Shown one piece after another: positions 7,657 to 15,341 of a stretch of DNA of 30,497 nucleotides. The translations under genes were made by a program, and so were the position numbers. Source of the stretch: Verrucomicrobiota bacterium (GTDB lineage: Bacteria; Verrucomicrobiota; Verrucomicrobiia; Limisphaerales; UBA1096); the NCBI GenBank assembly GCA_030747575.1, contig JASLKI010000373.1, positions 1 to 30,497 of the forward strand. The letters are read 5' to 3'. The notes below the pieces were generated by a model. The model had not been told where the DNA came from. It ran no database searches and worked only from the letters and a program-made list of their open reading frames with translations. Each line of letters begins with the position of its first letter. The stretch's first letter is position 1.

Positions 7657-9957
7657 GTGATGCGACCTCTTGCACAGAAACTTGGCCATGCGCTTGGCTT
7701 AGCCTCTGTTCTCCTGCTGGCAAAATCGACCGGGTCGGCTAAGCCGGAGTTGTCCGGCAAGCAGATTTATTCGCGGCTCTGCGCCAATTGCCACGGAGAA
7801 CAAGGCCAAGGCGTCCCCGATGAACACGACGAGCCGCTTGCCGGCGATTGGCCGATCGAAAAACTCACGCGCGTCATCACCCGCACCATGCCGGATGACG
7901 ATCCCGAAAAATGTATTGGTGACGAAGCCGAGCGTGTGGCCCGCTATATCTTCGATGCGTTTTACTCCCTCGACGCTCAGTTTCGAAACAAACCACCGCG
8001 CATCGAGTTGACTCGGTTGACCAACCGACAATACCTCCACTCCGTCGCCGACCTAATCGGAAGTTTTACGGGTCACTCGGAGCTTGGCGAAGCGGGAGGA
8101 CTCAAGGCCGGCTACTACAACAGCCGAAGCCATGGCCGGAACAAACACAGCATAGATCGCACGGACGCCACCGTTAACTTCCAGTACGGCGCCAGCACTC
8201 CGGCTCCGGACAACAAGGAATACAAGGCGGAGGAATTCTCAATGCGCTGGAGCGGTTCGGTGTTCGCGGAGGAAACCGGCGACCACGAGTTCATCGTCAC
8301 CAGCGAAAACGGTGTCCGGCTTTGGGTTAATGACATGAATCTCAAGTTGATCGAGGGCTGGGTGTCCAGCGGCGAGCTTCGGGAACTCACCGGCACCATC
8401 CGCCTCATCGGCGGTCGTGCCTACCCGCTGCGCCTTGACTTCTTCAAATACAAAAGCAGTAGCGCCTCCGTTAAGCTCGAATGGCACCCGCCGCACGGCA
8501 TCAGTCAGGTTATCCCCGCCCGCAGTCTTTCTCCGAACTCCACCAAGAGCACTTTCGTAATACGCCAACCGTTCCCGCCGGATGACAGCAGCATTGGCTA
8601 CGAACGCGGCAGCGCCGTCTCCAAGCAATGGGACGAAGCTGCCACGTTCGCTGCCATTGAGACCGCCAATTGGGTTGCCGAACATCTCGACCAACTCGCC
8701 AGCACGTCAATGACAGACAAGGACCGCCTGGCCAAGACGCGCGCGTTCAGCCAACAATTTGTTGAGCGCGCCTTCCGCCGGCCACTCACCGCCGAGCAGC
8801 AACTCTTCTTCGTCGATTCGCGTTTTGCCGACAGCAAGCCGGCGTCCGACTCCGTCAAGGAAATCGTATTACTCTCACTCAAGTCTCCACGATTCCTCTA
8901 TCCCGACCTTGCCCAAGCAGATGATTACTCGGTCGCCACCCGGCTCGCGATTGGCCTATGGGACTCGATGCCGGATGACGAACTGCTTCGCGCCGCAGCC
9001 GCCGGACGGCTAAAGACACCGGATGAGGCGCGGCAACAGGCGCTGCGGATGCTCCGCGATCCACGAAGCCGCGCCAAGTTACGCAGCGCCTTTCACCACT
9101 GGCTCGGGCTAGATCACGCCGAGGAAATCGCCAAGGACACCGAACAGTATCCTAATTACGACAAATCACTCGAGGCCGACCTTAGAACGTCGCTAAACAT
9201 CTTCCTCGACAACATCGTTTGGCGAACTGAAGGAGCCGACTTCCGGAAACTGTTCAACTCACGGCACCTTCCATTAAATAAACGGCTGGCCGGGTTTTAC
9301 GGAGCGCAACATGTCGAACACATTGGTGAGTTTAGCCCTTCGTTTTTTGATCATGAACGGGCCGGCTTGCTGACCCACCCCTATCTGCTTGCTCTTTACT
9401 CGTATCACAACAGCACCTCACCGATTCATCGCGGCGTGTTTGTCACCCGCCACGTTCTTGGTCGTTCACTCAAGCCACCGCCCGCGGCGGTCGTATTCAA
9501 GGACGATGCATTTGACCCAGACATGACGATGCGCGAAAAAGTCACCCAACTCACCAAGCCCGATGCCTGCATGACCTGTCATGGAATCATCAACCCGCTT
9601 GGCTTCACGCTCGAACAATTCGACGGCATCGGCCGGTTGCGTAAAACGGAAAAAGGGAGACCAATCAACACTATCTCGGATTATCTCTCTGCTGATGGCG
9701 GCGCCGTCCGGTTGAGCAGCGCCGGCGACCTTGCACGCCACGCCATAGAAAGCCCTAGTGCCCAAAATAGATTTATAGAGATGCTCTTTAATCAGGTTGC
9801 CAAGCAGCCGGTTCGGGCCTACGGTTCCGGTGTTCTGAAGCTGCTGCGCGGAGATTTCGCGGCTTCCGGTTTTAACGTGCAGTTTTTGCTGGCTGAAACG
9901 GCTGTTATCAACGCCCTGAGTGGGATCGACCCGGCGCTGCCAATAGAAAAGAACTAA
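7657..9957 (+). CDS. Di-haem DUF1587/PA14/DUF1592/DUF1588/DUF1585 exported protein
   Basis: 766 residues; GTG at 7657 or ATG at 7660 could start it. Order: a signal peptide (to about residue 28); a cytochrome c motif CANCH (about residue 42) in a short Cyt_CBB3-like domain; a DUF1587 segment (LTRLTNRQYLHSVADLIG); a PA14 domain (about 148-290, GLKAGYYN...MRWSGSVF...LRLDFFKY); then DUF1595/DUF1592 (RAFRRPLTAEQ...RLAIGLWDSMPDDELL). DUF1588 follows, with a second CxxCH (CMTCH, about residue 638) and the family motif NPLGFTLEQFDGIGR, and then DUF1585. These PVC-specific proteins are thought to be periplasmic c-type cytochrome-like enzymes whose substrate is not established. PA14 domains commonly bind carbohydrate. 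The DUF1552 gene follows after 3 bases, the usual partnership. Confidence 0.88.
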   Translation: MMRPLAQKLGHALGLASVLLLAKSTGSAKPELSGKQIYSRLCANCHGEQGQGVPDEHDEPLAGDWPIEKLTRVITRTMPDDDPEKCIGDEAERVARYIFDAFYSLDAQFRNKPPRIELTRLTNRQYLHSVADLIGSFTGHSELGEAGGLKAGYYNSRSHGRNKHSIDRTDATVNFQYGASTPAPDNKEYKAEEFSMRWSGSVFAEETGDHEFIVTSENGVRLWVNDMNLKLIEGWVSSGELRELTGTIRLIGGRAYPLRLDFFKYKSSSASVKLEWHPPHGISQVIPARSLSPNSTKSTFVIRQPFPPDDSSIGYERGSAVSKQWDEAATFAAIETANWVAEHLDQLASTSMTDKDRLAKTRAFSQQFVERAFRRPLTAEQQLFFVDSRFADSKPASDSVKEIVLLSLKSPRFLYPDLAQADDYSVATRLAIGLWDSMPDDELLRAAAAGRLKTPDEARQQALRMLRDPRSRAKLRSAFHHWLGLDHAEEIAKDTEQYPNYDKSLEADLRTSLNIFLDNIVWRTEGADFRKLFNSRHLPLNKRLAGFYGAQHVEHIGEFSPSFFDHERAGLLTHPYLLALYSYHNSTSPIHRGVFVTRHVLGRSLKPPPAAVVFKDDAFDPDMTMREKVTQLTKPDACMTCHGIINPLGFTLEQFDGIGRLRKTEKGRPINTISDYLSADGGAVRLSSAGDLARHAIESPSAQNRFIEMLFNQVAKQPVRAYGSGVLKLLRGDFAASGFNVQFLLAETAVINALSGIDPALPIEKN

Positions 9958-9960
9958 ATC

Positions 9961-11274
9961 ATGAACCCTCTTGATCGCAGACAGTTCATCCGGGACATCG
10001 GGGTCTCGACAGCAGCGCTGCCATTCATCACTGGGCTGCCGAGCCTCGGCCTGGCCGCAACCACGCCACGCCGGCAACGGCTTGTCGTGATGTTCAGCCC
10101 CAACGGCACCATCCCGAAAAACTTCTGGCCGGACGCAACCGGCAGCGACTTCGAGTTGAAGGAAATCATGAAGCCGCTCGCCCCGTTCAGGGATCGCATG
10201 CTTGTCCTCAACGGCCTTAACAACAGGGTGCGCGGCGACGGGGACAGCCACATGCGCGGCATGAGCTGTTTGCTCACCGGCATCGAGCTGTTCCCGGGTA
10301 ACATCCAGGGCGGCTCCGATACACCCGCCGGCTGGGCCAAGGGCATCTCGATTGATCAGGAGATCAAAAACTTTTTTCAAAGCCGCGAATCCACCCGCAC
10401 CCGGTTTGGCTCGCTGGAGTTTGGTGTAGGTGTCTCGGATCGCGCCGATCCTTGGACGCGCATGTCGTACGCCGGCCCAAATCAGCCCGTCGCCCCGACG
10501 GATGACCCATACCAGATGTACCAGAAGCTCTACGGCCAACTCCGAGACCGGGACAGCCTGTTGAGCATTTTGGATGAAGTGCGGGATGACCTCAATCGCG
10601 TCTCCAAAAAAATCAGCGCCGAGGATCGGCTACTGCTTGAGGAACACGCCGGATTCGTCCGTCAGATGGAAAAGGAGTTTGGCCGTGTCGACAACAATGC
10701 TCTGATCAGCAATCCGCCTAAGTTCGAAGCTGGTATCACCAATCAAAACAACAATGTCCCCCGCCTGAGCCGGATGCAGATCGACCTGATGGTGAACAGC
10801 TTCGTCAACGACTTCGCGCGGGTCGGCACGCTGCAATACACGAAGTCGGTCGGCCAAGCGCGGATGAACTGGCTCGATATCAAAGACGGGCATCACGGTC
10901 TATCCCACGAGTCGGACAAAAACGAAGACGCCGTCGACAAACTCACACGCATCAACAAGTGGTTCGCCGGTGAACTGGCCTACTTGGCCAAACGATTGGC
11001 TGAGATCCCCGAGCCGGGTGGCAGTGGCAGCCTCCTCGACAACACCACCATCTTGTGGACCAATGAACTGGGCAAAGGCAACAGCCACACTCTTAGAAAC
11101 ATTCCGTTTGTCCTGCTCGGCAAAGGGCTTGGTTTCAAAATGGGCCGCTCACTGGACATGAAAGGTGCGGCACACAACCGTCTGCATATGGCCATGGCTC
11201 ATGCCGTCGGGCACCACCTCAAGACGTTCGGCAACAAGAAGCTAAGTCAAGGCGGCCCACTCAGCTTGACCTGA
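9961..11274 (+). CDS. DUF1552 family exported protein
   Basis: 437 residues beginning DRRQFIRDIGVSTAALPF, a twin-arginine-type signal sequence, so it is probably exported folded. The body has the DUF1552 hallmarks: RLVVMFSPNGTIPKNFWP near the N-terminus, LNGLNN, SIDQEI, and the C-terminal LLDNTTILWTNELGKGNSHTLRNIPFVLLG. That last block resembles the metal-site region of the alkaline phosphatase/DUF1501 superfamily. Function is unknown, but it is nearly always encoded beside DUF1592-type cytochromes, as here with a 3-base gap, so the two should be translated together and may form one envelope system. Confidence 0.9.
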   Translation: MNPLDRRQFIRDIGVSTAALPFITGLPSLGLAATTPRRQRLVVMFSPNGTIPKNFWPDATGSDFELKEIMKPLAPFRDRMLVLNGLNNRVRGDGDSHMRGMSCLLTGIELFPGNIQGGSDTPAGWAKGISIDQEIKNFFQSRESTRTRFGSLEFGVGVSDRADPWTRMSYAGPNQPVAPTDDPYQMYQKLYGQLRDRDSLLSILDEVRDDLNRVSKKISAEDRLLLEEHAGFVRQMEKEFGRVDNNALISNPPKFEAGITNQNNNVPRLSRMQIDLMVNSFVNDFARVGTLQYTKSVGQARMNWLDIKDGHHGLSHESDKNEDAVDKLTRINKWFAGELAYLAKRLAEIPEPGGSGSLLDNTTILWTNELGKGNSHTLRNIPFVLLGKGLGFKMGRSLDMKGAAHNRLHMAMAHAVGHHLKTFGNKKLSQGGPLSLT

Positions 11275-11304
11275 CAAACAGCGCGCCTGCCAAGTTTCCC
11301 CACC

Positions 11305-12732
11305 CTACCCCAGGATGCCGCGCACCACTCGGCCGTGGACGTCGGTCAACCGGAAGTCGCGACTGGCAAATCTGTAAGTGAGTTTTTCGTGATCGAAGCC
11401 CATCAGATTCAAAATCGTCGCGTGTAGATCGTGAACATGAACAGGGTTCTCGGCAGCTTGAAAACCGAACTCGTCGGTTGAACCGTAAACCGTTCCACCC
11501 TTCACACCACCACCCGCCAAAATCATCGAGAAGCCGGCAGAATTGTGATCACGGCCCAGCTTTGATTTGCCGGCGTTGGTGATCTCAACCGTCGGCGTGC
11601 GGCCAAACTCGCCACCCATAATGATCAACGTCTCATCAAACAAACCGCGCTCTTTAAGGTCTGCGATCAGCGCGGCGATTCCCTGTGAACATTCCTGCGC
11701 AAGTTTGCGATGATTCTTCTCGATCTCGTCATGGTTGTCCCAGGGCTGCCATTTGCCGTGCCAAACCTGCACAAATCGAACGCCCCGTTCGATCAGTCGC
11801 CGGGCCATCAACAACTGACGCGCCTGCGTCGTTTTGCCGTAGCGTTCGCGAATGAATCTAGGCTCCCGTTGAACGTCGAATGCATCCGTCGCTTCCATCT
11901 GCATCCGATACGCCTGCTCGTAGCTTTGGATGCGCGACTCCAGCTGCGGATCATGCCCGAGCGCGTCCAGATGTTTTCGATTCAGGGCTTGCAACAGGTC
12001 GAGTTGGCGACGTTGCGCAGCAAAATCCAATCGCGGATTGCGAATATTCTCGATCAGTTTTTCCACTTCGGTGTGTTCGGTGTTCACATACACACCCTCA
12101 AAGATTCCTGGCAAAAACGACGACCGCCAGTTGTCCGGCCCTTTCACCGGATGACCGCCCGGACACATCGCGATGAAACCGGGTAGGTTACGGTTCTCAG
12201 TGCCCAACCCGTACGTCAGCCACGAACCCAGACTTGGGCGCACCAGGGTGTTGTCGCCGCTGTTCATGAGCATCAACGACGGCTCGTGGTTCGGCACATC
12301 ACACTTCATTGAGCGTACTACGCAAAGATCATCGGCATGTTGGCCCAAGTGCGAAAACATCTCGCTGATCGGAATGCCGCTCTGGCCGTATTGCGTGAAT
12401 TGAAACGGCGAGGCAAACGCGGCACCGGTCAATCGCTCGGTAATTAGATTAGGCGTCGGCAACGGCTTGCCGTCGTGCTTAGCCAAGAGCGGTTTCGGAT
12501 CGAAGCTGTCCACATGCGACAAGCCGCCGTTGAGAAAAATGTGGATAATGTGCCGTGCTCGAGGCGCAAAGTGTGAACCACGCGGTGCCAGTGGATCAAC
12601 CTGAACGCGGGCATGATGTCCCGAGTCGGCGAGCACACTGTTTAGGCCAAGCAGCGCAAACCCCATCCCCGATCGCGCGAGAAAGTCGCGTCGGTTGACC
12701 AATCCGGCTTGGTTGGGGTACGGCAAATTCAT
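11305..12732 (-). CDS. DUF1501 family exported protein
   Basis: 475 residues with an N-terminal Tat-like motif NRRDFLARSGMGFALLGL. The family core is clear: HIIHIFLNGGLSHVDSFDPKP, MKCDVPNHEPSLMLMNSG, RGVRFVQVWHGKWQPWDNHD, and the C-terminal IIMGGEFGRTPTVE...GRDHNSAGFSMILAGGGVKGG. It belongs to the alkaline-phosphatase-like superfamily; the Asp/His positions of a metal site appear retained. DUF1501 genes in this phylum usually sit directly beside a DUF1549/DUF1553 gene. Here it stands alone, converging on the DUF1552 gene (30 bases between stops), while the only DUF1553 gene is about 15 kb away. Function unproven. Confidence 0.92.
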   Translation of the reverse strand: MNLPYPNQAGLVNRRDFLARSGMGFALLGLNSVLADSGHHARVQVDPLAPRGSHFAPRARHIIHIFLNGGLSHVDSFDPKPLLAKHDGKPLPTPNLITERLTGAAFASPFQFTQYGQSGIPISEMFSHLGQHADDLCVVRSMKCDVPNHEPSLMLMNSGDNTLVRPSLGSWLTYGLGTENRNLPGFIAMCPGGHPVKGPDNWRSSFLPGIFEGVYVNTEHTEVEKLIENIRNPRLDFAAQRRQLDLLQALNRKHLDALGHDPQLESRIQSYEQAYRMQMEATDAFDVQREPRFIRERYGKTTQARQLLMARRLIERGVRFVQVWHGKWQPWDNHDEIEKNHRKLAQECSQGIAALIADLKERGLFDETLIIMGGEFGRTPTVEITNAGKSKLGRDHNSAGFSMILAGGGVKGGTVYGSTDEFGFQAAENPVHVHDLHATILNLMGFDHEKLTYRFASRDFRLTDVHGRVVRGILG

Positions 12733-13113
12733 CTCATCAATCCATAAAGGATAACTCGGGGTTCATTTCAGTCCCTGTTAGCGGAATTTTTTGAACAATC
12801 AAACTGTTGCTGGCACTTCTGCTGGCACTTTTTTGAGGCCATCGGTGGCAGCGCGATACCCAGCAAGAGTGTCGCGTTCGATGTTGGTGCAGACCGAATC
12901 CCTGCCCCTGACCTCTGAATATGGAACCCAGCAAATCTCATCGTGCGGAATCAGAAGCAACCCGAAATAGCTTTAATCGCTAACTGAGTAAAGCTTGGAG
13001 GTACACCGATTATCCCCACTCTGTCTGATTAGTTCGTTTCAAGATCAGTGAATCCTCTACAATATTTAATACCCCTTGAAACCTAATCTAATTGAGAAGA
13101 TAATTTCCGTGCC
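12733..13113. other. 381-bp intergenic region upstream of DUF1501 and first ankyrin gene
   Basis: The divergent genes on either side imply promoters here. The left half holds a coding-like minus-strand fragment (listed separately) and a direct repeat of GTGCCAGCA spaced 12 bases apart. The right half is A+T rich, with TTGAAA near 13075 and several AT-rich hexamers that could serve as promoter elements. No convincing -35/-10 spacing was found, and no tRNA or hairpin. Confidence 0.45.
12799..12960 (-). other. Unidentified coding-like fragment, 53 codons, no good start
   Basis: Read from a TTG at 12960 to a TGA at 12799 on the minus strand, this frame gives a protein-like sequence (PHDEICWVPYSEVRGRD, then NIERDTLAGYRAATDGLKK) ending PAEVPATV. 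Composition looks like real protein rather than random sequence. There is no ATG and a stop lies shortly upstream, so it may be the 3' remnant of a lost gene. I do not recognise a family; a mobile-element gene tail is one possibility but there is no direct support. Confidence 0.25.
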
Positions 13114-13623
13114 GTGAAATCACTACCCGTTTCAATCATTGGAGGCATGCTGCTGGTGGGGTGTGGTGAGCCGTCGGATTTTCACAAAGCTGCCGGTGCT
13201 GGAAACATCGAAGCCGTCAAACAACACTTGGCTGCTGGTACTGATGTGAATGCAATCGATAGGCGTGGATGGACTCCTTTGCATCAGGCGGATGTTAGAA
13301 AGAAGCGTTCGGGTGGATGGACTCCTTTGCATTATGCGGCTTACAGTGGTCACAAAGAAATCGCTGAACTGCTAATCGAAAACAATGCGGATGTGAGTGC
13401 AAAGGATCAACATAGAACAACTCCTTTGCATTATGTGGTCGCAGGAGGTCACAAGAAAGCTGCCGAACTCCTAATCGGCAAATGTGCGGATGTGAATACG
13501 AAAGATGCTGCTGGAATGACACCGTTAGATTTTGCCATCATCTACAACCACCCCGAAACCGCCGACCTCCTCCGCAAACACGACGGCAAGACCAAGAAGG
13601 AACTGGAAGCTGAAGGCAAATGA
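13114..13623 (+). CDS. Ankyrin-repeat lipoprotein 1
   Basis: 169 residues from a GTG start. The signal MKSLPVSIIGGMLLVGC ends in lipobox LVGC (Cys17). Ankyrin repeats follow (FHKAAGAGNIEAVKQHLAAG, TPLHYAAYSGHKEIAELLIE, TPLHYVVAGGHKKAAELLIG, MTPLDFAIIYNHPETADLLR), about 33 residues each. They form a small protein-binding scaffold facing the periplasm or outer surface. The second repeat is broken: a 20-base sequence occurs twice (13265-13284 and 13313-13332), giving a shortened partial repeat. The last 18 residues (LLRKHDGKTKKELEAEGK) are the tail found repeatedly downstream. The stop overlaps the CotH start by 4 bases (ATGA). The binding partner is unknown. Confidence 0.85.
   Translation: MKSLPVSIIGGMLLVGCGEPSDFHKAAGAGNIEAVKQHLAAGTDVNAIDRRGWTPLHQADVRKKRSGGWTPLHYAAYSGHKEIAELLIENNADVSAKDQHRTTPLHYVVAGGHKKAAELLIGKCADVNTKDAAGMTPLDFAIIYNHPETADLLRKHDGKTKKELEAEGK
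13265..13332 (+). repeat. Direct repeat inside ankyrin gene 1 (20 bp, 48-bp period)
   Basis: GTGGATGGACTCCTTTGCAT occurs at 13265-13284 and again at 13313-13332. The period is 48 bases (16 codons), so the frame is kept, but a full ankyrin repeat would need about 99. This looks like the scar of unequal recombination that shortened one repeat. Confidence 0.85.
13558..13623 (+). repeat. Ankyrin-tail repeat, copy A (native, in ankyrin gene 1)
   Basis: This is the 3' end of the first ankyrin gene, encoding TADLLRKHDGKTKKELEAEGK then TGA. It shares 19 exact bases (AACCGCCGACCTCCTCCGC) with copy F at 26127-26145. The CotH gene starts on its stop codon, and the tail's GAAGG may act as the ribosome-binding site. 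Confidence 0.85.
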
Positions 13624-15266
13624 AACACCTAATGGCAGCTAATCCTTCACAATTCACCCGAAACCTCCTCTGCATCGGACTTTTCTCATCTGGCCTATCT
13701 ACGGTATGTGCCACTGAACTGACTTCGGATGATTTTTATCAACGTGAGCAAGTTCAGGAGATCCGCCTGACCATTAGCGGATTGAATTTGAAAAAAATGA
13801 AAGAGGCATTACCGGAACGCAAATACGTTCCTGCCACTTTTCACTGGCGTAACATCCGATTGGAAAATGTTGGCGTTCGCTACAAAGGTAACAGCTCATC
13901 GCAACCTCGTCAGAGCCACAAACGCGGCTATCTCATCAAGGTCAATGAATTCAAAAAAGGTACACGCTTCCTTAAGCTCCGGCGCATTGCACTTGATAAT
14001 GGCGTTCAATTTGGAAGCCTTTTCAGCGAACCTATTGTGACCGACATCCTGCGAGATTTGAATGTGCCGGCTTCGCGTTTCAACTACGCCAACCTGTTCA
14101 TCAACGATGATTATCAAGGTGTTTATGGCAACGTTGAACGAATCGATGAATCATTTATAAAAAGGCATTTCGAATCAAAGAAGGGGCCGTTATACAAAGT
14201 TCATATGGGAGGGCCCGGGGCCAATTTCTCGTATGCAGGTAACGATCCAGCTCAATACAAAAAAGGATTTGAACCAAAGAATGAAGCTGCCGAAAAGTCA
14301 TTTGATAAACTAATCGACTTCATCAAGAAAATCGACAAAGACGGTAAATCAAACTACGAACAAATGTTGAGTGAGAATTTAAGGCTGGAGAATTTTTTAA
14401 AAATAACTGCCGTAATGCTCTTTGCGGGTTGCTTTGATCAACTTACGGGCTGGAATCCCCACAACTACTATCTTTATCGCAACCCAAAAACAGATCTATG
14501 GAGCTATATTCCGTGGGACTTGGACGTCGGTTTTGCCGACCATGCTTTCGGGAATATTCCTGTTATTGATGGTTGGCACGCCGCTTGGCCAATTCCCGGC
14601 GGCCCGCCTAAGCCCATCCTTGAAAACATCGTCACGAATCCAAGCCTCCTTAAAAAATACAGAGAGACAGCTTCTTTTATTCTGGAAAAATATTTCAAGC
14701 CAGATCAACTACATTCGAGAATCGACAAACTATACGACTTGATCAAAAAGGATTTGGCCAAAGATTCGTATCCAGCGAAACGCATCACCAACCCGAGGGA
14801 TACTGGCTACGATGATATAATTCTCTCTTTTAAAAGTTTCATCGATAGACGGTACCAATTGGCCCGCCAACAATTGGATAATCCGGGGCCACGACCAAAA
14901 ACGAACAAACAAAACCACTCGCAACAGCATCAGCGTCCCGAGCCGGGAGATTTGCAAAACGGCCCTACCGATGTGGTGATTATTTCTCGCACAAAAAACT
15001 CGATAAAACTGGAGTGGAAGGACAACGCCGTTAACGAAGCAGGGCATATCGTGCAAAGGGCCGATATTGAAAGCGCCGGGAAGTTTCGCAACCATATCCC
15101 TTGCCCCGGCAGATCAGAGACCAACGCAATTGATGTGCATGTTAGCCCCGGCAAAACCTACCGATACCGCGTCTATTCTGTGTTTTCGACGCCCAATGGC
15201 TATGCCGGATCCAAGCCTTCGAAGGTCGTCGTTTCTGCTCCTCCCCCAAAATCGGGAAAGAAGTAA
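13620..15266 (+). CDS. CotH-like kinase-fold protein with C-terminal fibronectin type III domain
   Basis: 548 residues; a signal peptide is likely (to about residue 31, STVCA/TEL). Residues 40-400 match the CotH family: the VGVRYKGNSS motif, LRRIALDNGVQF, a YANLFINDDYQGVYGNVERID strand, LYKVHMGG, and the acidic block YIPWDLDVGFADH. In CotH kinases that block supplies the metal-binding Asp. Spore-coat CotH phosphorylates coat protein; roles of CotH homologues in this phylum are not known, and they are often fused to adhesion-type domains. A proline- and Gln-rich linker leads to an Fn3 domain (about 445-540). The start overlaps the ankyrin gene stop (ATGA), implying translational coupling. The stop overlaps the ATG of an orphan ankyrin tail (TAATG). 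Confidence 0.85.
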   Translation: MKHLMAANPSQFTRNLLCIGLFSSGLSTVCATELTSDDFYQREQVQEIRLTISGLNLKKMKEALPERKYVPATFHWRNIRLENVGVRYKGNSSSQPRQSHKRGYLIKVNEFKKGTRFLKLRRIALDNGVQFGSLFSEPIVTDILRDLNVPASRFNYANLFINDDYQGVYGNVERIDESFIKRHFESKKGPLYKVHMGGPGANFSYAGNDPAQYKKGFEPKNEAAEKSFDKLIDFIKKIDKDGKSNYEQMLSENLRLENFLKITAVMLFAGCFDQLTGWNPHNYYLYRNPKTDLWSYIPWDLDVGFADHAFGNIPVIDGWHAAWPIPGGPPKPILENIVTNPSLLKKYRETASFILEKYFKPDQLHSRIDKLYDLIKKDLAKDSYPAKRITNPRDTGYDDIILSFKSFIDRRYQLARQQLDNPGPRPKTNKQNHSQQHQRPEPGDLQNGPTDVVIISRTKNSIKLEWKDNAVNEAGHIVQRADIESAGKFRNHIPCPGRSETNAIDVHVSPGKTYRYRVYSVFSTPNGYAGSKPSKVVVSAPPPKSGKK

Positions 15267-15328
15267 TGGCCTTCTTAGGAAAACACGGCGGCCAGACGGG
15301 TGAAAAATTGAAAGCTGAAGGGAAATAA
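15266..15328 (+). repeat. Orphan ankyrin-tail repeat, copy C
   Basis: Immediately after the CotH stop (TAATG overlap) an ATG opens a 20-codon frame, MAFLGKHGGQTGEKLKAEGK, ending in TAA. It matches the last 16-18 residues of the two ankyrin proteins at both DNA and protein level, with no ankyrin repeats before it. The DNA after the stop (ACCAAATCCACC) resembles the DNA after copy D, so similarity extends past the coding end. The next gene starts 14 bases later. Confidence 0.85.
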
Positions 15329-15341
15329 CCAAATCCACCAC

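Noticed and set aside
9466..10539. 357-codon minus-strand open frame across the DUF1592/DUF1552 junction
   Set aside because: It is a shadow of two strongly supported genes; no recognisable motifs or signal.
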